DNA of 64,000 nucleotides from Pseudomonas sp. LFM046 (GCF_000949385.2 NZ_JYKO02000001.1:186001-250000); one strand, 5' to 3'. Shown: positions 42,377 through 51,426, numbered from the stretch's first letter. Numbers and translations: made by a program. The notes: a model not told the origin generated them from the letters alone.

Positions 42377-43537
42377 ATGACCGTGTTGAAAATGACCGAC
42401 CTCGACCTCCAGGGTAAGCGCGTGCTGATCCGCGAGGATCTCAACGTGCCGGTGAAGGACGGCGTCGTGAAGAGTGATGCGCGCATCCTCGCCTCCCTGC
42501 CGACCATCAAGCTGGCACTGGAGAAAGGCGCGGCGGTAATGGTCTGCTCCCACCTGGGTCGTCCCACCGAGGGCGAGTTCTCCGAAGAGAACAGCCTGAA
42601 GCCGGTCGCTGACTACCTGTCCAAGGCCCTGGGCCGCGAAGTGCCGCTGGTGGCGGATTACCTGGATGGCGTGGACGTTGCTCCCGGCCAGGTGGTGCTG
42701 TTCGAGAACGTGCGCTTCAACAAGGGCGAGAAGAAGAGCGCCGACGAGCTGGCGCAGCGTTACGCCGCCCTGTGCGACGTCTTCGTGATGGACGCCTTCG
42801 GCACCGCCCACCGTGCCGAGGGTTCCACCCACGGCGTGGCCAAGTTCGCCAAGGTGGCCGCTGCCGGCCCGCTGCTGGCCGCCGAGCTGGACGCCCTGGG
42901 CAAGGCCCTTGGCAACCCGGCCCGCCCGATGGCCGCCATCGTCGCCGGTTCCAAGGTCTCCACCAAGCTGGACGTGCTGAACTCGCTGTCGCAGATCTGC
43001 GACCAGCTGATCGTCGGCGGCGGCATCGCCAACACCTTCCTCGCCGCAGCCGGCTACAAGGTGGGCAAGTCCCTGTACGAGGCTGACCTGGTGGACACCG
43101 CCAAGGCCATCGCCGCCAAGGTCAGCGTGCCGCTGCCGGTTGACGTGGTGGTTGCCAAGGAATTCGCCGAAAGCGCCGAAGCGACTGTCAAGGCCATCGC
43201 CGACGTTGCTGACGACGACATGATCCTCGACATCGGCCCGCAGACCGCCGCCCAGTTTGCCGAGTTGCTGAAGTCCTCCAAGACCATCCTCTGGAACGGT
43301 CCGGTGGGCGTGTTCGAATTCGACCAGTTCGGCAATGGCACCAAGGCCCTGGCCCTGGCCATCGCCGAGAGCCCGGCCTTCTCCATCGCCGGTGGTGGCG
43401 ACACCCTGGCGGCGATCGACAAGTACGGTGTGAGCGAGCAGATCTCCTACATCTCCACCGGTGGCGGCGCTTTCCTCGAGTTCGTCGAGGGCAAGGTGTT
43501 GCCGGCGGTAGAAATCCTGGAGCAGCGCGCCAAGTAA
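42377..43537 (+). CDS. pgk: Phosphoglycerate kinase
   Basis: A 386-residue glycolytic enzyme that transfers phosphate between 1,3-bisphosphoglycerate and [18 protein letters not shown] near the N-terminus is the family signature; [32 protein letters not shown] and the C-terminal [14 protein letters not shown] are all typical. It lies between epd and a small lipoprotein gene, and the gene for class II aldolase follows. The start gives the expected [12 protein letters not shown]-terminus. Confidence 0.98.
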   Translation: MTVLKMTDLDLQGKRVLIREDLNVPVKDGVVKSDARILASLPTIKLALEKGAAVMVCSHLGRPTEGEFSEENSLKPVADYLSKALGREVPLVADYLDGVDVAPGQVVLFENVRFNKGEKKSADELAQRYAALCDVFVMDAFGTAHRAEGSTHGVAKFAKVAAAGPLLAAELDALGKALGNPARPMAAIVAGSKVSTKLDVLNSLSQICDQLIVGGGIANTFLAAAGYKVGKSLYEADLVDTAKAIAAKVSVPLPVDVVVAKEFAESAEATVKAIADVADDDMILDIGPQTAAQFAELLKSSKTILWNGPVGVFEFDQFGNGTKALALAIAESPAFSIAGGGDTLAAIDKYGVSEQISYISTGGGAFLEFVEGKVLPAVEILEQRAK

Positions 43538-43709
43538 GCCGACTAAACCATGGCAGCGCTCCGTGGTCCCTTTAACAGGGCCTGCAAAATGGAGTGCCTG
43601 CCATGCGCTACGCCGCGATTCTGCGGTGAGCCGCCGAGCGACGGTAACGAAGGGGAGTGACATTGCCCCTGACGATGGAAATGCGGCGGAGCCGCATCAA
43701 GGAGTAGGG

Positions 43710-44036
43710 ATGAAAGGCCCGTTCGCCCTGGCGACGCTGGCCCTGCTGGCCCTGCTGGCAGGTTGCACCAGCGAGCAGGCCGTTGAGGATCACTGGACCC
43801 GCTGGGTCTGTGACAGCCAGGTGGAAGTGCTCTGGCGTTTCGCCGATGCAGACAAGGAAAGCGTCGACCTGCGACTGGGTGGCGGCGATATCGTCCACCG
43901 CCTGAAGCAGGAGCCATCGGGCTCCGGAGCCCTGTACAGCGACGGCAACCTGGCCTTCCACACCCAGGGTAACGAAGGCCTGGTCTACTGGGCTGCCACC
44001 GACGACCTGATCGGTCGCGCTTGTTCGGCGCCCTGA
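43710..44036 (+). CDS. MliC-family lipoprotein, putative C-type lysozyme inhibitor
   Basis: A 108-residue protein. A lipoprotein signal ends LLALLAGC (Cys19). The mature part has the MliC/PliC pattern: an early Cys (WVCDSQVEVLWRF), SGSGALYSDGNLAFHTQGNE matching the SGxxYSDGxxxFxxKGxEA core, and a final Cys (IGRACSAP) for the disulfide. MliC proteins protect against host lysozyme at the cell envelope. The ATG at 43710 has AAGGAG upstream. It sits between pgk and fba, an odd place that P. aeruginosa shares, as I recall. The family assignment rests on pattern only. Confidence 0.78.
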   Translation: MKGPFALATLALLALLAGCTSEQAVEDHWTRWVCDSQVEVLWRFADADKESVDLRLGGGDIVHRLKQEPSGSGALYSDGNLAFHTQGNEGLVYWAATDDLIGRACSAP

Positions 44037-44158
44037 GCAGATTTTGATTTTCCCCGGGGCGGGCGGATGACCGCTCCTCCTCGGGAACTTGAACCCGGCC
44101 TGCCCCTGCGGCAGGCTTTGCAATTTGACAGCCCACCCAATCGGGAGACTGAAACACC

Positions 44159-45223
44159 ATGGCACTCATCAGCATGCGCCAGATGCTGGATCACGCCGCC
44201 GAATTCGGCTACGGCGTACCGGCTTTCAACGTCAACAACCTGGAACAGATGCGCGCCATCATGGAAGCGGCCGACAAGACCGACTCCCCGGTGATCGTGC
44301 AGGCCTCCGCCGGTGCCCGCAAATACGCCGGCGCCCCCTTCCTGCGCCACCTGATCCTGGCTGCCATCGAAGAATTCCCGCACATCCCGGTGTGCATGCA
44401 CCAGGACCACGGCACCAGCCCCGACGTCTGCCAGCGTTCCATCCAGCTGGGCTTCAGCTCGGTCATGATGGACGGCTCCCTGCGTGAAGACGGCAAGACC
44501 CCGTCCGACTACGAATACAACGTGCGCGTCACCCAGCAGACCGTTGCCTTTGCCCACGCCTGTGGCGTGTCCGTGGAAGGCGAGCTGGGCTGCCTGGGCT
44601 CCCTGGAAACCGGCCAGGCCGGTGAAGAAGACGGCGTTGGCGCCGAAGGCACCCTGGACCACAGCCAGATGCTGACCGACCCGGAAGAGGCCGCCGACTT
44701 CGTCAAGAAGACCCAGGTGGACGCCCTGGCCATCGCCATCGGCACCAGCCACGGCGCCTACAAGTTCACCAAGCCGCCGACCGGCGACATCCTCGCCATC
44801 GACCGCATCAAGGAAATCCACAAGCGCATCCCCAACACCCACCTGGTGATGCACGGTTCTTCCTCGGTTCCGCAGGACTGGCTGGCGATCATCAACGAGT
44901 TCGGCGGCGACATTAAGGAAACCTACGGTGTGCCGGTCGAAGAGATCGTTGAAGGCATCAAGCACGGCGTGCGCAAGGTGAACATCGACACCGACCTGCG
45001 TCTGGCCTCCACCGGCGCCATCCGTCGCTTCCTGGCCCAGAACCCGGCCGAGTTCGATCCGCGCAAATACTTCGCCAAGACCGTCGAAGCCATGCGCGAC
45101 ATCTGCATCGCCCGCTACGAAGCCTTCGGCACCGCCGGCAATGCCTCCAAGATCAAACCGATCTCCCTGGATGGCATGTTCGCGCGCTACGCCAAGGGCG
45201 AGCTGGCCGCCAAGGTCAACTGA
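44159..45223 (+). CDS. fba: Class II fructose-1,6-bisphosphate aldolase
   Basis: A 354-residue zinc-dependent aldolase of glycolysis and gluconeogenesis. [13 protein letters not shown] (H81, D83, H84) contains a Zn ligand and the catalytic Asp; [26 protein letters not shown] with the second His ligand, [10 protein letters not shown] with the third, and [11 protein letters not shown] complete the active site. The C-terminal extension is of the long Calvin-cycle-type class II subgroup. It is the last gene of the series and is followed by a strong terminator. Confidence 0.98.
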   Translation: MALISMRQMLDHAAEFGYGVPAFNVNNLEQMRAIMEAADKTDSPVIVQASAGARKYAGAPFLRHLILAAIEEFPHIPVCMHQDHGTSPDVCQRSIQLGFSSVMMDGSLREDGKTPSDYEYNVRVTQQTVAFAHACGVSVEGELGCLGSLETGQAGEEDGVGAEGTLDHSQMLTDPEEAADFVKKTQVDALAIAIGTSHGAYKFTKPPTGDILAIDRIKEIHKRIPNTHLVMHGSSSVPQDWLAIINEFGGDIKETYGVPVEEIVEGIKHGVRKVNIDTDLRLASTGAIRRFLAQNPAEFDPRKYFAKTVEAMRDICIARYEAFGTAGNASKIKPISLDGMFARYAKGELAAKVN

Positions 45224-45237
45224 GTCCAAGGCAACGC

Positions 45238-45272
45238 CAACAAAAAGCCCGCTTGATGCGGGCTTTTTGTTG
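45238..45272 (+). terminator. Intrinsic terminator after fba
   Basis: Arms CAACAAAAAGCCCGC and GCGGGCTTTTTGTTG are perfectly complementary around TTGAT, with the T5 tract within the 3' arm, 15 bases after the fba stop. Confidence 0.95.
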
Positions 45273-45395
45273 GGCGAATCCTTTTGCGGCTTTTCTGCAG
45301 CCTGGCCCGCTTTCCGTCGCGCCCACTTATCGTCGCTCCAGTAGGCCGCTAATATCGCCGCCATCGTCACCCGACTGAGCCAGGAGAAATGCCGA

Positions 45396-45878
45396 GTGCG
45401 CAGGCAGATTGCGGTCATGTTGTTCATGTCGTTGCTTGCAGGCTGTGCCGCCAGGCCTCCTGTGGTGGACGTTCCCGCCCCGCCGCCCGAACCGGTATCC
45501 AGCGACCCTCAGCAATGCCAGGGGCGGACCGACTGCACCACCAAGACCTCGCGCACCCTGATGTTCGTCTTCGACTACGCCGAGGCGGGCGGCGCCCTGG
45601 TGCAACGCAAGGGCGTGTGGCTGTTCACCCCAACGGCCGCCAAGCCCTCCGGCTGGCCCTCCCTGAAGATCCGCCTGGCCGATCCGCCGACTGGCCGTTT
45701 CGAGTTCGCCAGCCAGTGCCCGGCGGGGGATTGCCGGATCAGCGAGGGGGATCTGCTGCGCGTGTACCGGAGCTATCTGGGTGGGGAGCCGTGTTCGTTG
45801 CTCGATCCGAAGGCATTGGCGCGTTGTTCTGAGCCGGCGGCCCTGTCCCCCAGCCCCCGCTCCGCGCCCCAGCCTTAG
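45396..45878 (+). CDS. Small lipoprotein of unknown function
   Basis: A 160-residue protein starting with GTG, chosen because CAGGAGAA lies seven bases before it. A lipoprotein signal ends MSLLAGC (Cys17); a Pro-rich linker follows (VVDVPAPPPEPV), then a compact domain with four Cys pairs or near-pairs (QCQGRTDC, SQCPAGDC, PCSLLDPKALARC). The even Cys count suggests disulfides in the periplasm. I do not recognise the family. The C-terminal SPSPRSAPQP is probably disordered. It stands alone after the fba terminator. Confidence 0.8.
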   Translation: MRRQIAVMLFMSLLAGCAARPPVVDVPAPPPEPVSSDPQQCQGRTDCTTKTSRTLMFVFDYAEAGGALVQRKGVWLFTPTAAKPSGWPSLKIRLADPPTGRFEFASQCPAGDCRISEGDLLRVYRSYLGGEPCSLLDPKALARCSEPAALSPSPRSAPQP

Positions 45879-45970
45879 CGCTTCGCGCTAAGGCGCTCAT
45901 CGGCACCGGAAGCGGTGCTTCCAAAGACGTGCCTCTTCGCCCCTGACGGCGAGGGGCGGGGGGAGGGAGA

Positions 45971-46642
45971 TCAGGGCGCCCGATGCTCAATCTTCAGGCT
46001 ATAGAAGGTCGCCGCCCCCGCCTCTGTCTCATACCCGGTGTTGTCCTGCGCATACACCCCTGCCTTGAAGTACAGCGACTTGGGCGCCCACGCCGTGGAG
46101 AGCTGCTGGCTCCACAGGGTGCCGTTGACCAATACGCTGAGCAGACCCTGGGGCGACACCTCGATCAGGTAGCTGAAGCGCTGGTTCAGGCGAATGCCGC
46201 TCAAGAGCGGGATCACGACGCTGGTCTCGACGTCGGGGGAGTTGCGTACCTTGGCCACGATGTTCCCGGTGCTGGTCGTGGTCTTGAACTGATACTCCAG
46301 CTTGATCAGCGGGTTCGTGCTGTTGAGGGCGTGGACCTGGCCGATCACCACCTTGCCGGTGGAGGGCACCTGGCTGACGGCGAGGTTGGCGCTGAGCAGG
46401 TTGTCGGCGCTGGGGTAGAGCCAGTTGCGCAGCTTGCCGTCGGCGTAGGTTTCGCGCAGTTCGCTGCGGGGGTAGACGGCGTTGGCGGTGGTGGTGCCGT
46501 TCACCGGTACCCAGAACGAGATGCCGGTGGTGGTGCTCTGGAAATAGTGGTCCTGATAGCCGCCCACCAGCAGCGGAGTGTCGATGGTGACCGCGGGCAC
46601 GCCGACGGGGAGGGTGAGGTTCCAGGTGGAGAGGTCGATCAT
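45971..46642 (-). CDS. PL7-family alginate lyase (alginate lyase 2 superfamily)
   Basis: A 223-residue beta-jelly-roll lyase. The three PL7 motifs are present in order: RSELRE (R59-E64), GQVHA (Q102, H104, the QxH site) and YFKAGVYAQ near residue 197 with the catalytic Tyr. It should cleave alginate by beta-elimination. No signal peptide is visible from the ATG at 46642 (MIDLSTWNLTLPVG); the open frame extends upstream for 29 codons, but these do not look like a signal either. P. aeruginosa PA1167 is of the same type. No alginate genes are near; convergent with the lipoprotein gene at 45396. Confidence 0.88.
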   Translation of the reverse strand: MIDLSTWNLTLPVGVPAVTIDTPLLVGGYQDHYFQSTTTGISFWVPVNGTTTANAVYPRSELRETYADGKLRNWLYPSADNLLSANLAVSQVPSTGKVVIGQVHALNSTNPLIKLEYQFKTTTSTGNIVAKVRNSPDVETSVVIPLLSGIRLNQRFSYLIEVSPQGLLSVLVNGTLWSQQLSTAWAPKSLYFKAGVYAQDNTGYETEAGAATFYSLKIEHRAP

Positions 46643-47179
46643 GACGGAGTCCTCGAAAGGAGCTTCCAGTCGGGCGCTGCGCATCCACGTCGCACTTCTG
46701 CAGGGACGGCGTTCCGGCCAATCGCGCACGAACTAAAAGTGAAGGTTGCTTGGTGGCAGTTGGCTGCCGTTTCGTCCGAAGGCGTTTTGGCCGTCTCGCG
46801 AGCGCTTTATACGAAGGCCTCAGCGGTCTTGTCAGTCACCGATCGTCGGCATGTTGACGTCAAAAATGTGTCGCAAATCGCATTGGCCAGCACTGCGCTA
46901 TCGCTTTTGCCGAGGAGCTGGAAGTCGGCCGGATATGACCGGCCTTGATCGACAAGGAAATTTTTCCGGAGGCCGCGCCGGTTTTTTGGAGGCCTCTGAC
47001 CCGGTGCCACTGCCGGGACCCTCCGTCAGCCGACGAAAGGATTTCACGAGAATCTGAACTGGGTCTCAAAGGCCCGTCCTAGAGGCGTTGCGCCAGCATG
47101 GTGGGTGGGTCAGGCCGGTGCTCGAAAAATCCCGGGCTCAGGTAGACTGTCGCCCCTTTCGAGTCCCGACTGCCTCGCC
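46643..47179. other. 537-base intergenic region, longest gap in the window
   Basis: Between the divergent alginate lyase and YgjP genes I see no convincing protein. A 103-codon open frame (46746-47057) has no family resemblance and no ribosome-binding site. A GC stem with arms GGCCGG and CCGGCC is at 46927-46944, and CCGG-N8-CCGG followed by T6 is at about 46967-46988, which could be the 3' end of a small rightward RNA. TATACG at about 46807 could be a -10 box. These hints are weak. Confidence 0.35.
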
Positions 47180-47668
47180 ATGACCAGCCTCAAATACCTC
47201 CGCGGATACCCGGCCAGCCTTCAGGAACAGGTGGCGCGGATGATTGAGGCCGGCCGCCTGGGGGACTACCTGGAGCGCCGCTACCCGGGCCGCCACGAGG
47301 TGCAGAGCGACAAGGCCCTGTACAGCTACGCCATGGCCCTGAAGCAGGACCACCTGCGCAATGCCCCGGCGCCGGACAAGGTGCTCTACGACAACAAGCT
47401 CGATGTGGTGCACAAGGCCCTCGGCCTGAACACGGCGATCTCGCGGGTGCAGGGCGGCAAGCTCAAGGCGAAGAAGGAAATCCGCGTTGCCTCGTTGTTC
47501 AAGGACGCAGCGCCGGAGTTCCTGCAGATGATCCTGGTGCATGAGCTGGCGCACCTGAAGGAACGCGACCACACCAAGGCCTTTTATCAGCTCTGTGAGC
47601 ACATGCTGCCCGGTTATCACCAGCTGGAGTTCGACCTGCGGGTGTACCTCACCTGGCGCGAGCTCTGA
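47180..47668 (+). CDS. YgjP-like metallopeptidase (DUF45 / M48-related)
   Basis: A 162-residue cytoplasmic protein with the zinc motif HELAHLKERDH at residues 121-131 (HExxH plus a further His), in the order usual for YgjP/WLM-type small metalloproteases. The N-terminal half (TSLKYLRGYPASLQEQVARM) is family-specific and of unknown role. Substrates are not known for bacterial members. The ATG at 47180 gives the compact length; the frame is open further upstream without a ribosome-binding site. It stands alone. Confidence 0.85.
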   Translation: MTSLKYLRGYPASLQEQVARMIEAGRLGDYLERRYPGRHEVQSDKALYSYAMALKQDHLRNAPAPDKVLYDNKLDVVHKALGLNTAISRVQGGKLKAKKEIRVASLFKDAAPEFLQMILVHELAHLKERDHTKAFYQLCEHMLPGYHQLEFDLRVYLTWREL

Positions 47669-47774
47669 GCGAAGCACCGCTGGCGACGGCTGCCACCTGG
47701 GGCCTGCCCGCCGGCAATTCGGCGTGGTGGCCGGCTGCTAGGCTGAAGGAAGCAGTCGACTGAGGTCCGCGGGC

Positions 47775-48530
47775 ATGGGTCCGATCTTCCGCACCCTCTG
47801 CGTCATGTTCTGGGTGCTGGGCGTCGTCCCCTTCGCCGGCGCCCGCGACTTGCTCGCCGTCGGCACCGAGTTTCCCGGCATCTATGTCCTGAATCCGAAT
47901 GGTGAACCCAGCGGTCTGGGTGTTGACGTGATGCGCGCGATCGCCACCGAACTGGGCGATCAGGTGCGCTTCGAGAGCTACCCGTGGGCCCGGGCGCAGA
48001 AGCTGGTGGAAGAGGGGCGGGCCGATGTGCTGATCGGGCCGTACCGCACCGCCGCGCGGGAGCGCCGGTTCCAGTTCGCCGAGCCGGGTTTTTATCTCGA
48101 TCGGGTGGTCTTCTATGCTCGCAGCGATTCCACGGTCAATTGGGATGGCAGCGTGGCCAGCCTGATGGGGCAACGCATTGCGATCATTCATGGCTGGATC
48201 TACGGCGAGCGTTTCGAGGCCATTCGCGACCAGCTCGACCTGCATGTCTCCCCCTCGGTGGAACTGGCTTTCAAGCTGCTGATGGCGGGGCGCGCCGACC
48301 TGGCGGCGAGCAACGAGCGGGATTCTCGCCCACGGATCGAAGAGCTGGGCCTCAACGGGAAGGTGCGCCTCCTCAAGCCGGATATCGATGCCCAGCCCGG
48401 CTATTTCGCGTTGCCCAAGGGTGAGTCCCACCGTCAGCTGCGGGACGATATCGGGCGGGTGCTGCGACAGATGCGTACCGATGGTCGGCTGGCGAAGCTC
48501 GCGAAGCCTTATGGTGTGGCCCTGCCCTGA
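47775..48530 (+). CDS. Orphan periplasmic solute-binding protein (SBP_bac_3 family)
   Basis: A 251-residue exported protein with a signal peptide (about residues 1-23, VMFWVLGVVPFAGA). DLLAVGTEFPGIYVLNPNGE, GLGVDVMRAIATELGDQVRF and the hinge segment EEGRADVLIGPYRTAARERR identify the family 3 binding fold; the Arg in RTAARERR is at the usual carboxylate-binding position. No ABC permease or ATPase is adjacent. The next gene encodes an HDOD protein 88 bases away, which might be a signalling partner, but nothing proves that. Confidence 0.86.
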   Translation: MGPIFRTLCVMFWVLGVVPFAGARDLLAVGTEFPGIYVLNPNGEPSGLGVDVMRAIATELGDQVRFESYPWARAQKLVEEGRADVLIGPYRTAARERRFQFAEPGFYLDRVVFYARSDSTVNWDGSVASLMGQRIAIIHGWIYGERFEAIRDQLDLHVSPSVELAFKLLMAGRADLAASNERDSRPRIEELGLNGKVRLLKPDIDAQPGYFALPKGESHRQLRDDIGRVLRQMRTDGRLAKLAKPYGVALP

Positions 48531-48618
48531 CAGCCCGTCCGAAGCTGCAACGGCGCTGGTGGCGGACGCGCAGGCCGTGGCTACAATGCCGGCACAAGCA
48601 CTTTGGGGGAAAGCCGGA

Positions 48619-49476
48619 TTGAGCGCAGTAGAGTCGGATTACTCGATTTACCGGAGGGTGGTCACCCAGCTTCTGAACGGCGAAGAGCAGTTGCCCAGCT
48701 TGCCGATGATTACCCTGGATATCCGCCGCGCCCTGGCCGATCCGAACGTCACTGTTGCGCGGCTGAAGCAGCTCATCAGCAAGGACCCCGCCCTCAGCGC
48801 CCTGCTGATGAAACACGCCTCCAGCATCATGTTCCGCTCTACCCAACCCCCCAAGACACTGGACGACGTGATCCGCGTCCTCGGTCTGGATGAGGTGGAC
48901 CGCATCACCCTGGTGCACAGCCTGAAAAGCCTGTTCACCCTCCACAGCGCCGCCCACAAGCAGCTGTTCGTCGGCGTCTGGGGGCGCATGACCCGCCAGG
49001 CCGCCATCAGCGCCGTTCTGGCGCGGCCACTCGGAATCACGTCGCCGGACCATGCGCTGCTGGCCAGCCTGCTCTGCGATGTGGGCGAACTGGCCGTGCT
49101 CTCGGCCTTCAAGGACGCCAGCGAGGTGCCGACACCCGACGTCTTCGGACGGCTCTGCCGGGAGTACGGGCAGTCCCTGGGGGTGATCGTGTTGAAGAAG
49201 TGGGCGGTGGATGAGGTCTACATCGGCGTAGTGCGCAGCGCCAGGCTGTGGGACGCCGACAGCGATAGCCGGCTTGGGCTGATCGATCTGGTCAATCTCG
49301 GCCTCTACCACGCCTTGCGCCAGGACGGCCGTTTCGTTCAGTTACCCGCCATCGAAGGGCTGAGCGCCTACCGCAAGCTGACGCCGCCGCTCGATGCGCT
49401 GGACGCCAGCGGCGGCCTGGTCCTGGTATCCACCCACCAGGACGCCATTCAGCGCACCGCCAGCCTGTTGCACTAG
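48619..49476 (+). CDS. HDOD-domain protein
   Basis: A 285-residue cytoplasmic protein with an HDOD domain over about residues 20-220. LPSLPMITLDIRRALADPNV and LKQLISKDPALSALLMKHAS are the conserved opening, DVIRVLGLDEVDRITLVHSL follows, and the HD-type metal residues are replaced (LLCDVGELAVL), as is normal. HDOD proteins act in signalling and motility without known catalysis. The TTG at 48619 is my start because GGGGGA is nine bases before it. The ATG at 48586 overlaps TACAAT, which looks like a -10 box. Either start changes the N-terminus by eleven residues. Confidence 0.85.
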   Translation: MSAVESDYSIYRRVVTQLLNGEEQLPSLPMITLDIRRALADPNVTVARLKQLISKDPALSALLMKHASSIMFRSTQPPKTLDDVIRVLGLDEVDRITLVHSLKSLFTLHSAAHKQLFVGVWGRMTRQAAISAVLARPLGITSPDHALLASLLCDVGELAVLSAFKDASEVPTPDVFGRLCREYGQSLGVIVLKKWAVDEVYIGVVRSARLWDADSDSRLGLIDLVNLGLYHALRQDGRFVQLPAIEGLSAYRKLTPPLDALDASGGLVLVSTHQDAIQRTASLLH

Positions 49477-49484
49477 CTTCAGGG

Positions 49485-49718
49485 TCAGACTTTCCAGAAA
49501 GGCTTGAGGGCCTCGTCCAGGGCCTGTTCGCGGGTCAGCCCGACGTCGCGAAGGGCGTGTGCATCCAGTTCCAGCAGGGCCCGGCGGGTGGTCAGGCGCA
49601 GCCAGAAGCGGTCCCAGCGGTTGCCTGGCAGCTTCGGTGCCAGGGATACAGGCGTGCGTTGATCCTGTTCCAGTTCCGTTGCGAGGAGAGTCAGGCGTAC
49701 ATCGCTCAGGCTGTTCAT
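49485..49718 (-). CDS. DUF1127 small protein
   Basis: A 77-residue protein. The C-terminal half carries the DUF1127 pattern: TTRRALLELDAHALRDVGLT followed by REQALDEALKPFW. Small Arg-rich DUF1127 proteins are linked to RNA turnover and phosphate or stress responses in alpha-proteobacteria; the role in Pseudomonas is unclear. The ATG at 49718 gives the compact form; longer frames have no support. It is divergent from a MocR-type regulator whose probable operators lie between the two genes, so it is a candidate target. Confidence 0.85.
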   Translation of the reverse strand: MNSLSDVRLTLLATELEQDQRTPVSLAPKLPGNRWDRFWLRLTTRRALLELDAHALRDVGLTREQALDEALKPFWKV

Positions 49719-49783
49719 GGTTGCGTTCCTCAGGCCCTGTGGTGAGTCGGGGTGGAACCATGATGTCTGTCGGCTGAATCCCA

Positions 49784-49821
49784 ATACAGATTCACGATCT
49801 GTATATTTTTTTCATACAGAT
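49784..49821. promoter_or_regulatory. Repeated ATACAGAT operator in the DUF1127 / MocR divergent region
   Basis: ATACAGAT (49784-49791) and its inverse ATCTGTAT (49797-49804) form a perfect palindrome with a five-base spacer. A third copy ATACAGAT is at 49814-49821 in direct orientation, 30 bases from the first, and ATCTGTA recurs at 49859-49865. Spaced direct and inverted copies are typical of MocR-family binding. The regulator gene starts 85 bases to the right. Confidence 0.68.
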
Positions 49822-49905
49822 TGCGTGATTTCCTATCTGAATCCTCCGTTTGGGAACCATCTGTACTGGTCCTGATAGGGAGCTGTTCCGATTCGGGAGA
49901 CTGTC

Positions 49906-51333
49906 ATGAAGCTCTACATCAAGCTGGCCGAGACCCTTGGCGAACGCATCGAGCAGGGCTACTACCGCCCGGGCGACCGCCTGCCCTCGGTGCGAGCCCT
50001 GAGCCTGGAGCACGGGGTGAGCCTGAGCACGGTGCAGCAGGCCTACCGCATCCTCGAAGACAACGGCATGGCCGAGCCCAGGCCGAAATCGGGCTACTTC
50101 GTCCCGCAGAAGCGCAAGACTCCGGCACTGCCAGCCGTGAGCCAGGCCCCGCAGCGGCCAGTGGATGTCTCCCAGTGGAACGACGTGCTCGACCTGGTCA
50201 AGCGCAGCGCCAAGGACAAGGTGGTGGAGCTCGGTCGAGGTGTGCCCGACATCACCAGCCCGAGCCTGAAACCGCTGTTGCGCAGCCTTGGTCGGATCAG
50301 TCGGCGTCTGGATGCCAGTTGCCTCAACTACGACAGCATCTACGGCACCGAGGCGCTGCGTGAGCAGATAGCGCGCTTGGCGTTGGATTCCGGCTGCCAG
50401 ATTCCGGCCAGCGACATCGTCATCACCACCGGCTGCCACGAGGCACTGTCGGTGGCGATCCGCTCCACATGCGAGCCGGGGGATATCGTCGCGGTGGATT
50501 CGCCGAGCTTCCACGGCACCATGCAGCGGCTCAAGGGTTTCGGCATGAAGGCGCTGGAGTTGCCGACGGACCCGCTCAACGGCATCAGCCTGGAAGCGCT
50601 GGAAATGGCCTTGGAGCAGTGGCCCATCAAGCTGATCCAGATCACCCCCAGCTGCAACAACCCGCTCGGCTACATCATGCCGGAGGCTCGCAAGCGCGCC
50701 CTGCTGACCCTGGCCCAGCGCTACGACATACCGATCCTCGAAGACGACGTGTATGGCGATCTCGCCTACCAGTACCCGCGCCCGCGCACCATCAAGTCGT
50801 TCGACGAGGATGGCCGCGTCCTGCTCTGCAGCTCCTTCTCCAAGACCGTGGCGCCAGGCATCCGCGTCGGCTGGATCGCCCCGGGCCGCTACCTCGACCG
50901 GGTGTTGCACATGAAGTACATCTCCACCGGCGCCACCGCCACCCAGCCCCAGATCGCGCTGGCCGAGTTCATCGGCAATGGCCACTACGAACCGCACCTG
51001 CGGCGCATGCGCAGCCAGTACCAGCACAGCCGCGACCGGATGACCGACTGGGTGATGCGCTATTTCCCCGAAGGCACCCGCGTCAGCCGGCCGCAGGGCA
51101 GTTTCATGCTCTGGGTGGAACTGCCGGAGGATTTCGACACCCTGCGCCTGAACCGCGCCCTGCTGCCCAAGGGCGTACAGATCGCCGCCGGCAGCATCTT
51201 CTCCGCCTCTGGCAAGTACCGGAATTGCCTGCGGATGAACTATTCGTCCCAGCCCACCCCGGCCATCGAGGCAGCGGTGCGGACGGTGGGGGAGACGGTG
51301 AGGGAGTTGATGGGGGAGGCGAGCAACCTGTAG
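49906..51333 (+). CDS. MocR-type GntR regulator with aminotransferase-like domain
   Basis: A 475-residue regulator. The N-terminal GntR winged helix covers residues 1-70 (YRPGDRLPSVRALSLEHGVS, STVQQAYRILEDNGMAEPRP). Residues about 110-475 form a class I aminotransferase fold with the PLP-binding Lys in CSSFSKTVAPGIRVGW and the contacts TPSCNNPLGY and LEDDVYGDLAYQ. In this family PLP or an amino-acid adduct is the usual effector. Repeated ATACAGAT sites lie upstream, suggesting self-regulation and control of the divergent DUF1127 gene. Its 3' end runs into a REP element. Confidence 0.93.
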   Translation: MKLYIKLAETLGERIEQGYYRPGDRLPSVRALSLEHGVSLSTVQQAYRILEDNGMAEPRPKSGYFVPQKRKTPALPAVSQAPQRPVDVSQWNDVLDLVKRSAKDKVVELGRGVPDITSPSLKPLLRSLGRISRRLDASCLNYDSIYGTEALREQIARLALDSGCQIPASDIVITTGCHEALSVAIRSTCEPGDIVAVDSPSFHGTMQRLKGFGMKALELPTDPLNGISLEALEMALEQWPIKLIQITPSCNNPLGYIMPEARKRALLTLAQRYDIPILEDDVYGDLAYQYPRPRTIKSFDEDGRVLLCSSFSKTVAPGIRVGWIAPGRYLDRVLHMKYISTGATATQPQIALAEFIGNGHYEPHLRRMRSQYQHSRDRMTDWVMRYFPEGTRVSRPQGSFMLWVELPEDFDTLRLNRALLPKGVQIAAGSIFSASGKYRNCLRMNYSSQPTPAIEAAVRTVGETVRELMGEASNL

Positions 51334-51426
51334 GGGCGAACTCATTCGCCATGGGCAGAATCGCTGCCCCCTCGGTCTTGCAGGGCAGACCTTCGGCCTG
51401 CTTGGCGAATGAATTCGCCCCTACAG
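51331..51426. repeat. Inverted pair of REP elements upstream of the RAYT gene
   Basis: TAGGGGCGAACTCATTCGCC (51331-51350) overlaps the MocR stop codon, and GGCGAATGAATTCGCCCCTA starts at 51404 in the opposite orientation. Head-to-head REPs about 50 bases apart form the usual mobile unit of REP-associated tyrosine transposases. Confidence 0.92.

Noticed and set aside
46927-46944. GGCCGG...CCGGCC stem as a terminator for the alginate lyase
   Set aside because: It lies upstream of that leftward gene, not downstream, and lacks a T-tract.
46746-47057. 103-codon plus-strand frame in the long intergenic gap
   Set aside because: No ribosome-binding site, no family resemblance and atypical composition.
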